Source of the DNA: QQUJ01 sp050287605
GTDB taxonomy: Bacteria; Pseudomonadota; Gammaproteobacteria; QQUJ01
Assembly: GCA_050287605.1 (NCBI GenBank)
Contig: JBNKCG010000065.1
Span: 1-64,000 of the forward strand
Length of the DNA stretch: 64,000 nt
Direction of reading: 5' to 3'
The notes below the pieces were generated by a model. The model was not told the origin of the DNA. It saw only the letters and a program-made list of their open reading frames with translations, and did no database searches. Below are positions 8,174 to 16,483 of this stretch, one piece after another; within the stretch, counting starts at the first letter, position 1, and every line of letters starts with the position of its first letter. Both the position numbers and the translations under genes were made by a program.

Positions 8174-9031
8174 ATGCGAGCACGCCACCATCGCCTGTTG
8201 GGGGCGCTGGGCCTTGCGCTGGTAAGCGCCGGCGCCGCCGCCCAGTCCAGCGTCGCCCCGGTCATCGACGCGTCGCAGCCGGCCGAGGGGGCCACGGGAC
8301 TTCCGGCCGGGTCAGCGGCCGTGCCCTCCGCCACCCCGGGCGCCCCGCCGCTCTCTCCACAGAATCAGGCGATGGTGGAGATCCTCAACCGCATGCAGCA
8401 GCTGCAGGAGGACATGCGTGAGATCCGCGGCGAACTCGAGGTGCAGTCCCACGCCATCGAGAACCTCAACCAGCGCCAGCGCGACCTCTACCTGGACGTG
8501 GATCGGCGCCTGCGCCGTGTGGAGACCGGCGGCCAGGTCAGCGCGCCGGCCATCGCCCCCGGCGCCGCCGGCCCGCCCGCGTCCACCGGACCGGTCACCA
8601 CCCCACCGGGCAGCGCGACACCGCCGACGGCCGCCGCCGACCCCGCCCAGGAGCAGGCGGCCTACCAGCTCGCCTTCAATCTGCTCAAAGAGGGGCGCTA
8701 CCAACGCGCCATCGGGCAGTTCGAGGAGTTCCTCAAGCGCTACCCGCGGGGCACCTACGCAGACAACGCCCAATACTGGCTGGGCGAGGCCAACTACGTA
8801 ACGCGCAACTTCACCCAGGCGATCGCGGAGTTCCGCAAGGTGCTGGCCAACTACCCGGACAGCCCCAAAACCGCCGACGCGTTGCTCAAGATCGGCTACG
8901 CCCAGTACGAGCTGCAGCAATGGGGTGAGGCGCGCGCGACCCTGACCGAGATCGGTCAGCGCTACCCGCAGTCCACCGCGGCGCGCCTGGCGGAGAACCG
9001 CCTGCAGCGCATGAAGAGCGAGGGCCGCTGA
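8174..9031 (+). CDS. cpoB: cell division coordinator CpoB (YbgF)
   Basis: A 285-residue periplasmic protein. It has a signal peptide (residues 1 to about 23, ending in Ala-Ala-Ala-Gln), a coiled-coil trimerisation segment (about 60-115) and a Pro/Ala/Thr-rich linker. The C-terminal TPR-like repeats (about 160-285) carry the Phe-Leu-Lys-Arg-Tyr-Pro and Tyr-Trp-Leu-Gly-Glu signatures of YbgF. It binds TolA and coordinates outer-membrane constriction with peptidoglycan synthesis. The ATG at 8174 is chosen because it gives the signal peptide; the in-frame open region upstream overlaps pal. It is the last gene of the tol-pal cluster, followed by a strong hairpin. Confidence 0.95.
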   Translation: MRARHHRLLGALGLALVSAGAAAQSSVAPVIDASQPAEGATGLPAGSAAVPSATPGAPPLSPQNQAMVEILNRMQQLQEDMREIRGELEVQSHAIENLNQRQRDLYLDVDRRLRRVETGGQVSAPAIAPGAAGPPASTGPVTTPPGSATPPTAAADPAQEQAAYQLAFNLLKEGRYQRAIGQFEEFLKRYPRGTYADNAQYWLGEANYVTRNFTQAIAEFRKVLANYPDSPKTADALLKIGYAQYELQQWGEARATLTEIGQRYPQSTAARLAENRLQRMKSEGR

Positions 9032-9044
9032 ACGTTGCCGGCTA

Positions 9045-9073
9045 GCGGGATGCCGGCCGCGCCGGCATCCCGC
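9045..9073 (+). terminator. strong 13-bp hairpin after cpoB
   Basis: A perfect inverted repeat with 13-bp arms (9045-9057 and 9061-9073) and a 3-nt loop lies 14 bp after the cpoB stop. The GC-rich stem should terminate or stabilise the 3' end of the tol-pal transcript. No T-run follows, so it may not be a canonical Rho-independent terminator and could instead protect the mRNA end. Confidence 0.5.
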
Positions 9074-9140
9074 ATCCGTCCGTCCGTACACCGCGTTGGG
9101 GTAGAATAGCCGCTCCCGTCAAACTACCCGCCAGCCCGCC

Positions 9141-9812
9141 GTGAAGCCAGCGACACCGTCACCCGCACCGCAACCGCGGCTGCGCATCAGCGAGATCTTC
9201 CACTCCCTGCAAGGCGAGGGCCTGAGCACGGGCGAACGCACCGTCTTCATCCGCCTCACCGGCTGCCCGCTGCGCTGCGGCTACTGCGACACCACCTACG
9301 CCTTCCAGGGCGGCGCGTGGATGGCGCTGGACGAAATCGAACACACCATCGCCGCCTACCACTGCCCGCAGGTATGCGTCACCGGCGGCGAACCGCTGGC
9401 CCAACCCCAGTGCGTGACGCTGCTGGAGCGGCTGTGCGACGCCGGCTATAGCGTGTCGCTGGAAACCAGCGGCGCCTGCGACGTCGCCCCGGTCGATGCG
9501 CGGGTGATCAAGGTGATGGATATCAAGACCCCCGGTTCGGGCGAGGCCGGGCGCAACCTCTGGGACAACCTGGCGCACATCGCGCCGGCCGACCAGATCA
9601 AGTTCGTGCTCTGCGACCGCGCCGACTACGAGTGGGCGCGCCAGGCCATTGCGCAGTACGGCCTTGCCGCGCGCTGCACCGTGCTGTTCAGCCCGGTCGC
9701 CGGGCACTTGGCACCGCGCGCCCTGGCCGAGTGGATACTCGAAGACCAGCTGCCGGTACGCCTGCAGCTGCAACTGCACAAGATCCTCTGGGGCGATGTC
9801 CCCGGGCACTGA
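9141..9812 (+). CDS. queE: 7-carboxy-7-deazaguanine synthase QueE
   Basis: A 223-residue radical-SAM enzyme that converts 6-carboxy-tetrahydropterin to 7-carboxy-7-deazaguanine in queuosine/preQ0 synthesis. The Cys-x3-Cys-x2-Cys cluster motif (Gly-Cys-Pro-Leu-Arg-Cys-Gly-Tyr-Cys) lies near residues 43-51. The Ser-Leu-Gln-Gly-Glu-Gly motif near the N-terminus and Thr-Gly-Gly-Glu-Pro near residue 83 are family hallmarks. The start is GTG at 9141. queC follows after 21 bp, so the two probably form an operon. The position directly after cpoB is common in gammaproteobacteria. Confidence 0.95.
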   Translation: MKPATPSPAPQPRLRISEIFHSLQGEGLSTGERTVFIRLTGCPLRCGYCDTTYAFQGGAWMALDEIEHTIAAYHCPQVCVTGGEPLAQPQCVTLLERLCDAGYSVSLETSGACDVAPVDARVIKVMDIKTPGSGEAGRNLWDNLAHIAPADQIKFVLCDRADYEWARQAIAQYGLAARCTVLFSPVAGHLAPRALAEWILEDQLPVRLQLQLHKILWGDVPGH

Positions 9813-9833
9813 ACGACAAAGGAATACCAGGAG

Positions 9834-10517
9834 ATGAGCAAGGCGGTGGTACTGCTCTCCGGCGGACTCGACTCCGCCACCACGCTGGCGATGGCGCGCG
9901 CGCAGGGATTCGACTGCTACGCGCTCAGCTTCGACTACGGCCAGCGTCACGCTGCGGAGCTGACTGCGGCGCAGCGCATTGCCACGGCGCTGGGCGCGAG
10001 CGAGCACAAAGTGCTGCACCTGAACCTCGACGCCATCGGCGGCTCGGCCCTCACCGACACCGCCATCGCCGTGCCCACCGCCCCCAGCGAGGGAATCCCG
10101 GTCACCTACGTGCCGGCGCGCAACACCGTGTTCCTGGCCCTGGCGCTGGGCTGGGCGGAGGTGCTGGGCGCCCGCGACCTGTTCATCGGTGTCAACGCCG
10201 TGGACTACTCCGGCTACCCCGACTGCCGCCCGGAATTCATCCACGCCTTCGAGCAGTTGGCCAACCTGGCCACCAAGGCGGGCATCGAGGGCACACGTTT
10301 CGCGGTCCACACCCCCCTCATCGATCTCACCAAGGCGCAGATCATCCAGGCCGGCACCGGCCTGGACGTGGACTACGGCCTGACGGTCTCCTGCTATGCC
10401 GCCGACGAGGCGGGCCGCGCCTGCGGGGCGTGCGACTCGTGCCGACTGCGCGCCGCCGGTTTCGCCGCCGCCGGCATCGCCGACCCCACCCGCTACCGGG
10501 AGCGGGAGCCCATCTAG
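9834..10517 (+). CDS. queC: 7-cyano-7-deazaguanine synthase QueC
   Basis: A 227-residue ATP-dependent enzyme making preQ0 from 7-carboxy-7-deazaguanine and ammonia. The PP-loop Ser-Gly-Gly-Leu-Asp-Ser is at 9-14. The zinc-binding cysteines near the C-terminus (Cys-Gly-Ala-Cys-Asp-Ser-Cys, with a further Cys upstream) are intact. AGGAG immediately precedes the ATG. It works directly downstream of QueE in the same pathway. The stop codon is 3 bp from the stop of the convergent transporter gene on the minus strand, with no hairpin between. Confidence 0.97.
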   Translation: MSKAVVLLSGGLDSATTLAMARAQGFDCYALSFDYGQRHAAELTAAQRIATALGASEHKVLHLNLDAIGGSALTDTAIAVPTAPSEGIPVTYVPARNTVFLALALGWAEVLGARDLFIGVNAVDYSGYPDCRPEFIHAFEQLANLATKAGIEGTRFAVHTPLIDLTKAQIIQAGTGLDVDYGLTVSCYAADEAGRACGACDSCRLRAAGFAAAGIADPTRYREREPI

Positions 10518-10520
10518 CGG

Positions 10521-11729
10521 TTACACCACCTCCAGCCTGCGCATCCCCTTGGGCAGCAGCCGCAGGTCCACCAGACTCGACACCAGCGCCGCCCAAAAGC
10601 CGGCCTCGTTTTCGTAGACCAGCCGGTAGTAGGCCACCTTCATGGTGAGCGCGCTGCCAAGGATGATGGAGCCCAGCGCCAGCAGCGACCCCAGCGCCAG
10701 GGTGGAGACGCCGGTCACCCCCTGGCCGATGGTGCAGCCCATGGCCAGCACCCCGCCGATGCCCATCAGCGTGCCGCCCACGACGTGGTTGACGAAATCG
10801 CCCAGCGAGCGGAACCACTCGAAGTGAAAGCGGCGCATCACCAGCGAGTAGAGCAGCGAACCGGCCACCACACCCACGTAGACCACCACACCGAAGGTGA
10901 TCAATCCGGTCTCGCCGGGGCGCGACAGGTAGTAGAGCGCCTCGCCGGTGGGATTGACGAAGGTGAGCGACTGGGGGTCGACGCCGGCCGGGGGCTGATC
11001 CATGAACTGCGCGAACTCCTTCCACTCCACCCCCATGGCGCCACCGGTGAGGTACCAGGCGGCGACCACCACAGCACCCACCACCGCACCGCTGAGAAAG
11101 AAGTCGAAACGCTCGCGAAAATGGCGCGAGCGCAGCACCGGAACGAGGAATCCCAATGCAACGACTGCGGCAACGACACCCTGCAGCAGCGGCGACGACG
11201 TCACGCCCACCAGACCCGCCAGCACGCTGTTCAACGCCTGGCTGTCGATGCCCGCACGCGCCAGATCGACGCTCAGCGGCAACATCCAGCTGTGGAAGAC
11301 GTAGCCGTAGAAATCGGTCTTGGTCATCAGGTAGGCCCACAGCCCCATGACCAGAAAAACCAGGATGGATTTGGTGTTGCCGCCGCCGATGCGCACCGCT
11401 GTCTGATTACCGCAGCCGCTGGCCAGCGTCATCCCCACGCCGAACATCAGCCCGCCCAACAGGTAGCGCGGCCACATGAACAGCGCCGAGCGGTAGGGCG
11501 GCAGCGTGGTGCTGAGATCGGCACTGCCGCCGAGTTCCAGCACCAGCACCCCGACGACGGCAACGGCGATGGCGAAAAACCACGCGTGCAGGCGGCCTTT
11601 GTGGCCCATGTTGACCCAGTCCGAGATCGCCCCCATGGTGCAGAATCCGGTCTTGCGCACCACCGCACCCAACACCATGGCCAGGAGAAACCCGCTCAGC
11701 AGCACCTTGTGTGTGATTTCTAATTCCAC
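10521..11729 (-). CDS. YeeE/YedE family sulfur-compound transporter
   Basis: A 402-residue polytopic membrane protein with two Sulf_transp (DUF395) repeats. Conserved cysteines sit in Gly-Phe-Cys-Thr-Met-Gly (Cys30), Ser-Gly-Cys-Gly-Asn-Gln (Cys106) and Met-Gly-Cys-Thr-Ile-Gly-Gln-Gly (about Cys332). These match the cysteines through which YeeE/TsuA relays thiosulfate, so transport of thiosulfate or a related sulfur compound is likely. The exact substrate is inferred. The start is GTG at 11729 with a strong AGGAGGTAAAGG ribosome site. It stands alone on the minus strand, convergent with queC and divergent from the CoA-transferase gene. It fits the sulfur genes tusA-dsrE2 found 6 kb away. Confidence 0.9.
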   Translation of the reverse strand: MELEITHKVLLSGFLLAMVLGAVVRKTGFCTMGAISDWVNMGHKGRLHAWFFAIAVAVVGVLVLELGGSADLSTTLPPYRSALFMWPRYLLGGLMFGVGMTLASGCGNQTAVRIGGGNTKSILVFLVMGLWAYLMTKTDFYGYVFHSWMLPLSVDLARAGIDSQALNSVLAGLVGVTSSPLLQGVVAAVVALGFLVPVLRSRHFRERFDFFLSGAVVGAVVVAAWYLTGGAMGVEWKEFAQFMDQPPAGVDPQSLTFVNPTGEALYYLSRPGETGLITFGVVVYVGVVAGSLLYSLVMRRFHFEWFRSLGDFVNHVVGGTLMGIGGVLAMGCTIGQGVTGVSTLALGSLLALGSIILGSALTMKVAYYRLVYENEAGFWAALVSSLVDLRLLPKGMRRLEVV

Positions 11730-11960
11730 CCTTTACCTCCTCGTCGTGTTGCCATCGCGTTCTGCTCTTGCGCGGCAGATTCGAGGTATTGCAGCAGCCC
11801 CGCGCGTGATGCCGGGAGCCAGACCCTCCTCAATAGTGGAGAAAGGCGCAGCGCTCGGCTAGAAGGGTTAACCCGGTAGCGGCGGGGGGATACCCATACC
11901 TGCTAGGCATCGAAGCGGCTTTGGGTTAAAACACCTCTTCCCCCACGCAAGCGAACCGCC

Positions 11961-13514
11961 ATGGCAAGCAGCAAAGTGACCGATGCGCTCAGCGCCGTCG
12001 CCACCGTGAGATCCGGTGTCACCCTCGCCAGCGCCGGCTTCGTCGGCATCGGCTTTCCCGAAGCGCTGGCAGTCGCCCTGGAGGCACGCTTCCTGGAGAC
12101 GGGCGAGCCGCGCGACCTGACCCTGGTCTACGCCGCCGGCCAGGGCGACGGCAAGGAGCGCGGACTCAACCACTTCGGTCACGAGGGGATGGTGCGCCGG
12201 GTGATCGGCGGCCACTGGGGACTGGTGCCCAAGCTGGGCGCACTGGCCAGCGCCGGCAAGATCGAGGCCTACAACCTGCCGCAGGGGGTCATCGCCCACC
12301 TCTACCGCGACATCGCGGCGGGACGCCCCGGCGCACTCACCCGCGTCGGGCTGCACACCTTCGTCGACCCGCGCATCGACGGCGGCAGACTCAACCCGAT
12401 CACCCGCGACGAGATCGTGCGCCTGATGGAGATCGACGGCGAGGAGTATCTGTTCTACAAGGCCTTTCCCATCCACGTCGCGCTGCTGCGCGGCACCACC
12501 GCCGACCGCAACGGCAACATCACCCTGGAACGCGAGGCTCTGCCCCTGGAATCCCTGGCCATTGCGCAGGCGGTGAAGAACTGCGGCGGCACGGTGATCG
12601 TCCAGGTGGAGCGCATCACCGAGCGCCACGAGCTGGTGCCGCAGATGGTGCGCATCCCCGGCATCCTGGTGGATCACGTGGTCATCGCCGAGCCCGAACA
12701 CCATTGGCAGACCTTCGGCGAGCAGTACAACCCCGCCTACACCGGCGAAGCGCGCGTGGCGCTGGCTCAGGCCGAGGCACCGCCCCTGGACGAGCGCAAG
12801 ATCATCGGCCGCCGCGCGGCCATGGAGCTGCGCGACGGCGCGGTGGTCAACCTCGGCATCGGCATGCCGGAGATGGTGGCGGCCGTCGCCGAGGAGGAGC
12901 ACACCTTCCAACGCGTCGCGCTTACCGTGGAGCCCGGCGGCATCGGCGGCGTGCCGGCCGGCGGGCTCAGCTTCGGCGCCGTGGCCAACGCCGACGCCAT
13001 CATCGACCAGCCCGCGCAGTTCGATTTCTACGACGGCGGCGGCCTCGACCAGACTTTTCTCGGCATGGCGGAGACCGACGCCGCAGGCAACGTCAACGTC
13101 AGCCGCTTCGGTCCCAAGACCGCCGGCGCCGGCGGCTTCATCAACATCAGCCAGAACGCCAAGGCGGTCTACTTCCTCGGCACCTTCACCTCGGGCGGAC
13201 TGCGCGTCGCGGTACGCGACTCCCGCCTGGAGATCGTGCTGGAGGGCAAGGCGCGCAAGTTCGTCGACGCCGTCCAGCACCTCACCTTCAGCGGGCGCTA
13301 CGCGGCCGAGCGCCACCAGCAGGTGATGTACATCACCGAGCGGGCGGTGTTCCGGCTCACCGACGGCGGCATGGAGCTGATCGAGATCGCCCCCGGCATC
13401 GACCTGGAGCGCGACGTGCTCGCCCACATGGCCTTTCGCCCGCTGATCGCCTCGCCTCTGAAGCGCATGGACGCGCGCATCTTCCGCGACGAGGCGATGG
13501 GACTTGCCGGCTAG
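11961..13514 (+). CDS. acyl-CoA:carboxylate CoA-transferase (YdiF/propionate CoA-transferase type)
   Basis: A 517-residue family I CoA-transferase in which the alpha and beta halves are fused, as in YdiF and propionate CoA-transferase. The first half spans about 1-270. The second half begins near 280 and carries Glu324 in Val-Glu-Pro-Gly-Gly-Ile-Gly-Gly, the position of the catalytic glutamate that forms the glutamyl-CoA intermediate. Gly-rich loops Gly-Ile-Gly-Phe-Pro-Glu and Gly-Ile-Gly-Met-Pro-Glu mark the CoA sites. It should move CoA between short-chain acids such as acetate, propionate or acetoacetate; the natural pair is unknown. It is monocistronic, with tRNA-Lys 86 bp downstream. Confidence 0.9.
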   Translation: MASSKVTDALSAVATVRSGVTLASAGFVGIGFPEALAVALEARFLETGEPRDLTLVYAAGQGDGKERGLNHFGHEGMVRRVIGGHWGLVPKLGALASAGKIEAYNLPQGVIAHLYRDIAAGRPGALTRVGLHTFVDPRIDGGRLNPITRDEIVRLMEIDGEEYLFYKAFPIHVALLRGTTADRNGNITLEREALPLESLAIAQAVKNCGGTVIVQVERITERHELVPQMVRIPGILVDHVVIAEPEHHWQTFGEQYNPAYTGEARVALAQAEAPPLDERKIIGRRAAMELRDGAVVNLGIGMPEMVAAVAEEEHTFQRVALTVEPGGIGGVPAGGLSFGAVANADAIIDQPAQFDFYDGGGLDQTFLGMAETDAAGNVNVSRFGPKTAGAGGFINISQNAKAVYFLGTFTSGGLRVAVRDSRLEIVLEGKARKFVDAVQHLTFSGRYAAERHQQVMYITERAVFRLTDGGMELIEIAPGIDLERDVLAHMAFRPLIASPLKRMDARIFRDEAMGLAG

Positions 13515-13600
13515 ATTGGCGCCGCGCCTGGGGTGAAATACGCTTGGGCTTTCTGTATCATTGCGCCTTTCCTGAAGTCCCCATCCATTCGGGTACCCGT

Positions 13601-13676
13601 GGGCCGTTAGCTCAGTCGGTAGAGCATCTGACTTTTAATCAGGTGGTCGCTGGTTCGAATCCAGCACGGCCCACCA
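13601..13676 (+). tRNA. tRNA-Lys (anticodon UUU)
   Basis: A 76-nt cloverleaf with encoded CCA end. The acceptor stem pairs GGGCCGU (13601-13607) with ACGGCCC (13666-13672). There is a D-arm with the AGCTC...GAGC pattern, an anticodon loop CUUUUAA (13632-13638) with anticodon UUU at 13634-13636, and a T-arm GGTTCGAATCC. Position 37 is A after U36, the context for t6A and ms2t6A modification. A TATCAT at 13556-13561 could be a -10 element, but no good -35 accompanies it. There is no terminator between this gene and mtaB, which begins 28 bp downstream, so the tRNA may be cut from a joint transcript. Confidence 0.97.
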
Positions 13677-13704
13677 TCCTATCGGCATTTCGTGAGGGGC
13701 GACG

Positions 13705-14925
13705 TTGACCTCACCGCTACACCAACCCGTACGCTTCTTCATCCGCACCCTGGGCTGCAAGATGAACTGGCTCGATTCCGCGCGCCTCAGCGCCGCGCTG
13801 AGCAGCGCGGGCCACGTGGCCGTGCACGACGAAACCGAAGCGGATTACGTCCTGGTCAACTCCTGCACCGTCACCTCCCAGGCAGATCGCAAATCGCGCC
13901 AGCAGGCCAACGCCGCGCGCCGCGCGCAGAAGCAGGTGGCGGTGCTGGGCTGCGGTCCGCGCGTCGACGCGCAGGCCTACCGCGACCAGTTGGGCGACAC
14001 CCTGGTGTTCGACTCCGAACAGCGCCTGCTGGACTATTTCGGCGTCGAGAGCGACAGCGATCCCCTGCCGCTGAACACCCGCACGCGCCTGCCCATCGCC
14101 GTCCAGAGCGGCTGTGACGACGTGTGCAGTTTCTGCATCACGCGCATCGCGCGCGGCGCCCACCGCAGCCTGCCCATCGACGCCATCGTGCGCCAGATCC
14201 GCCACGCCGAGGCGCTGGAGCTGAAAGAGATCGTACTCACCGGCATCAACCTGGCCGCCTGGGGCTGCGACGACACGCGCCGGCCGGAGCAGGCGCGACT
14301 GCACCAGTTGCTGGAGGTGATCCTGCGCGAGACGGCCATCCCGCGCATCCGGCTCTCGTCGCTGGGACCACAGTATCTGCAACCCGGCTTCTTCGACGTG
14401 CTGGCCGATCCGCGCCTCTGCGACCACCTGCATCTGTCGGTGCAGAGCGGCTCGCCCACGGTGCTGCAGCGCATGGCGCGGGGTCACGGCGTCGACGAAG
14501 TGATCTCGGTGGCGGAGAGAGCGCGCGCGGTGCGTCCGCAGGTGGGGCTCGCCGCCGACATGATCGTGGGTTTTCCGGGGGAATCGGATGCGGAGTTTCG
14601 CGAGACGTTGGAAACGGTGGACTCGGTGGCCTTTTCCAAGCTCCACGTCTTTCCCTTCTCGCCGCGCGAGGGAACGCCGGCCGCCAGCGCCGCAGATCAG
14701 GTCGCCACGGAGATCAAGAAGGCGCGCGCCGCGCAGTTGCGCGCCCGCGGCGATGAGCTGCGCGCGGATTTCGCGCGTGCGCAATGGGGGACGGAGCACT
14801 CGGTGCTGGTGGAGCAGAACGAGACGGGACTGACCACCCACTACATCCGGGTGCGCGTGCCCGGCGGCCGCGAAGGCGAATTGCGTACGCTGACGCTCGG
14901 CGCCGACAACACCCTACCGGCATAA
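13705..14925 (+). CDS. mtaB: tRNA (N6-threonylcarbamoyladenosine37-C2) methylthiotransferase MtaB
   Basis: A 406-residue radical-SAM methylthiotransferase. The N-terminal UPF0004 domain has three cluster cysteines (Cys18 in Thr-Leu-Gly-Cys-Lys-Met-Asn, Cys54 in Asn-Ser-Cys-Thr-Val-Thr, Cys83). The radical-SAM motif Cys-x3-Cys-x2-Cys is at 137-144, and a small TRAM-like domain ends the protein. Thr-Leu-Gly-Cys-Lys points to MtaB rather than MiaB (Thr-Tyr-Gly-Cys-Gln) or RimO (Ser-Leu-Gly-Cys-Pro). MtaB adds the methylthio group to t6A37 of tRNAs such as tRNA-Lys(UUU). The start is TTG at 13705 with GAGGGG upstream. It is shorter than the typical 430-450 residues. A bidirectional terminator follows directly. 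Confidence 0.88.
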   Translation: MTSPLHQPVRFFIRTLGCKMNWLDSARLSAALSSAGHVAVHDETEADYVLVNSCTVTSQADRKSRQQANAARRAQKQVAVLGCGPRVDAQAYRDQLGDTLVFDSEQRLLDYFGVESDSDPLPLNTRTRLPIAVQSGCDDVCSFCITRIARGAHRSLPIDAIVRQIRHAEALELKEIVLTGINLAAWGCDDTRRPEQARLHQLLEVILRETAIPRIRLSSLGPQYLQPGFFDVLADPRLCDHLHLSVQSGSPTVLQRMARGHGVDEVISVAERARAVRPQVGLAADMIVGFPGESDAEFRETLETVDSVAFSKLHVFPFSPREGTPAASAADQVATEIKKARAAQLRARGDELRADFARAQWGTEHSVLVEQNETGLTTHYIRVRVPGGREGELRTLTLGADNTLPA

Positions 14926-14954
14926 AAAAACGGGCCTCAACGAGGCCCGTTTTT
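14926..14954. terminator. bidirectional Rho-independent terminator between mtaB and aspC
   Basis: An 8-bp GC stem (14931-14938 with 14942-14949, loop AAC) is flanked by A5 on the left and T5 on the right. It therefore ends transcripts from both directions. It begins immediately after the mtaB stop codon and lies just beyond the aspC stop of the convergent gene. Confidence 0.92.
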
Positions 14955-14972
14955 CATCATCTCAAGCGACCG

Positions 14973-16163
14973 CTACAACACCGCCGCCACGGCGCTGCAC
15001 AGCGCCTCCATGTTGGCGCGCGTCATGCCGGCCACACTGATGCGGCCCGAGCCGACGATGTAGATGCCGAACTCCTCCTTGAGCCGCGCCACCTGATCGG
15101 GGTTGAGCCCCGAGAAGGAGAACATGCCGTTCTGCTGCTGGATGAAGCTGAAGTCGCGCGTCACGCCCTTGGCCTTCAGCGTCTCCACGAACAGCGTGCG
15201 CATGGCGTGGATGCGCTCGCGCATCTCGGTCACCTCCTGCTCCCACTGGGCGCGCAGTGTGGGATCGTCGAGGATGGTGGTCACCACCGCGCCGCCGTGG
15301 GCGGGCGGGTTGGAGTACATGGTACGCACGATGGCCTTGACCTGGCTGAAAGCCTTGCCGGCCGTGTCCGCATCGGCGGCCACCACCGTAAACGCGCCGA
15401 CGCGCTCGTTGTAGAGTCCGAAGTTCTTGGAGAACGAACTGGCCACCAGCAGTTCCGGATTCTTGGCGGCGAAGGCGCGCAAGCCGGCGGCATCCTCGTC
15501 GAGCCCTACGGCGAAACCCTGGTAGGCGAAGTCGAACAGCGCCAGCCAGCCCTGCCGCGCGGCCAGATCGGCGAGCACCGCCCACTCCTCGGCGCTGGGA
15601 TCGATGCCGGTGGGGTTGTGGCAGCAGGCGTGCAGCAACACCGCATCGCCGGGCTGCGCCTGTTGCAGATCACGCACCATGGCGTCGAAATCCTTCGCCT
15701 TGGTCTCGGCGTCGTAATAGCCGTACTGCACCACCTCCAGGCCCGCCGCCTTGAACACGCCGTTGTGGTTGGCCCAGGTGGGATTGCTCACCCAGATGCG
15801 CCGGCAACCCAGCTGCCGCACCATGAACTCGGCGGCGATGCGCAACGCGCCGGTGCCGCCCGGCGAATGCGCAGTGCGGGCGCGGTTGGCGGTAACGATG
15901 TCACTGTCGGTGCCGAACAGCAGCCGCTGCACGCCGCTGGCAAACGCCGCGGTCCCTTCGATGCTCAGGTAGGTCTTGGTGCTCTCATGATCGAGCAGGC
16001 GCTGTTCCGCCAGCTTGACGGTCTTGAGAATCGGCGTGCTTCCGGCTTCGTCCTTGTAGACACCCACACCCAGGTTGATCTTTTCCTGGCGCGGATCGCT
16101 CTTGAACGCCTCGCTCAACCCCAGAATGGGATCGGGCGGTGCCTCGCTCACCTTCTCGAACAT
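14973..16163 (-). CDS. aspC: aspartate aminotransferase (class I, aspartate/aromatic)
   Basis: A 396-residue PLP-dependent aminotransferase very similar to E. coli AspC in length and motifs: Met-Phe-Glu start, Asp-Pro-Ile-Leu-Gly-Leu, Cys-Cys-His-Asn-Pro-Thr-Gly, Asp-Phe-Ala-Tyr-Gln-Gly-Phe. The cofactor lysine is Lys246 in Ser-Phe-Ser-Lys-Asn-Phe-Gly. It should interconvert aspartate/2-oxoglutarate with oxaloacetate/glutamate and may also use aromatic amino acids, as TyrB does. The ATG at 16163 is preceded by GAGGAAG. The frame is open upstream, but that part does not match the family. Confidence 0.93.
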   Translation of the reverse strand: MFEKVSEAPPDPILGLSEAFKSDPRQEKINLGVGVYKDEAGSTPILKTVKLAEQRLLDHESTKTYLSIEGTAAFASGVQRLLFGTDSDIVTANRARTAHSPGGTGALRIAAEFMVRQLGCRRIWVSNPTWANHNGVFKAAGLEVVQYGYYDAETKAKDFDAMVRDLQQAQPGDAVLLHACCHNPTGIDPSAEEWAVLADLAARQGWLALFDFAYQGFAVGLDEDAAGLRAFAAKNPELLVASSFSKNFGLYNERVGAFTVVAADADTAGKAFSQVKAIVRTMYSNPPAHGGAVVTTILDDPTLRAQWEQEVTEMRERIHAMRTLFVETLKAKGVTRDFSFIQQQNGMFSFSGLNPDQVARLKEEFGIYIVGSGRISVAGMTRANMEALCSAVAAVL

Positions 16164-16252
16164 GGTCTTCCTCGTCGTGTTTTGGCCGGACTGGCAAAGG
16201 CCGCGATTATCCCACAACCGTGCGGGCTTTGTGCAGTGCGCAAGGGGGATAA

Positions 16253-16483
16253 TCAGGGCAACTCCTGCTCCATTTCGCGCAACTGGGCCGGGGTGAATCC
16301 CGCCTGTCCCCACTCGCCGCAGGAGGGACACTCGGCATGGAGGACGAACAGCCCATCGCCAGGATCAGCGTAGTTGGCATCGGCCCGGCGATGGAACTCC
16401 ATGATGCCGGCGAAGCCGCAGGGGCATTGGGTCCAGCGTTTGTAGGGGCCGCGGTTTTTCAGCGGCGCGTGGCGCTGGCTCAC
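16253..16483 (-). CDS. small CxC...CxxC zinc-ribbon-like protein, unknown function
   Basis: A 76-residue protein with four cysteines arranged Cys20-x-Cys22 and Cys52-x2-Cys55, a spacing expected of a zinc ribbon. The intervening part is polar. The protein starts basic and ends with an acidic helix-like tail. I do not recognise the family. It starts with GTG overlapping the stop codon of the upstream BepA-like gene by 4 bp (GTGA), which strongly suggests translational coupling and a real gene. It ends 89 bp before aspC on the same strand. A role tied to the protease is only inferred from the coupling. Confidence 0.75.
   Translation of the reverse strand: MSQRHAPLKNRGPYKRWTQCPCGFAGIMEFHRRADANYADPGDGLFVLHAECPSCGEWGQAGFTPAQLREMEQELP

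Noticed and set aside
9032..9140. Possible preQ1 riboswitch ahead of queE
   Set aside because: The region holds a simple 13-bp hairpin; no preQ1-I or preQ1-II pattern or pseudoknot tail could be seen, and QueE/QueC would be synthesis genes not always under such control.
11865..11874. Palindrome GGGTTAACCC in the 231-bp gap between the divergent YedE and CoA-transferase genes
   Set aside because: Ten bases of palindrome is too short to claim an operator without conservation data; the rest of the gap shows no gene or clear promoter.
12704..13708. Plus-strand open frame of 334 codons running through the CoA-transferase gene and the tRNA
   Set aside because: Arg/His-rich shadow frame that crosses tRNA-Lys; the overlapping CoA-transferase is certain.
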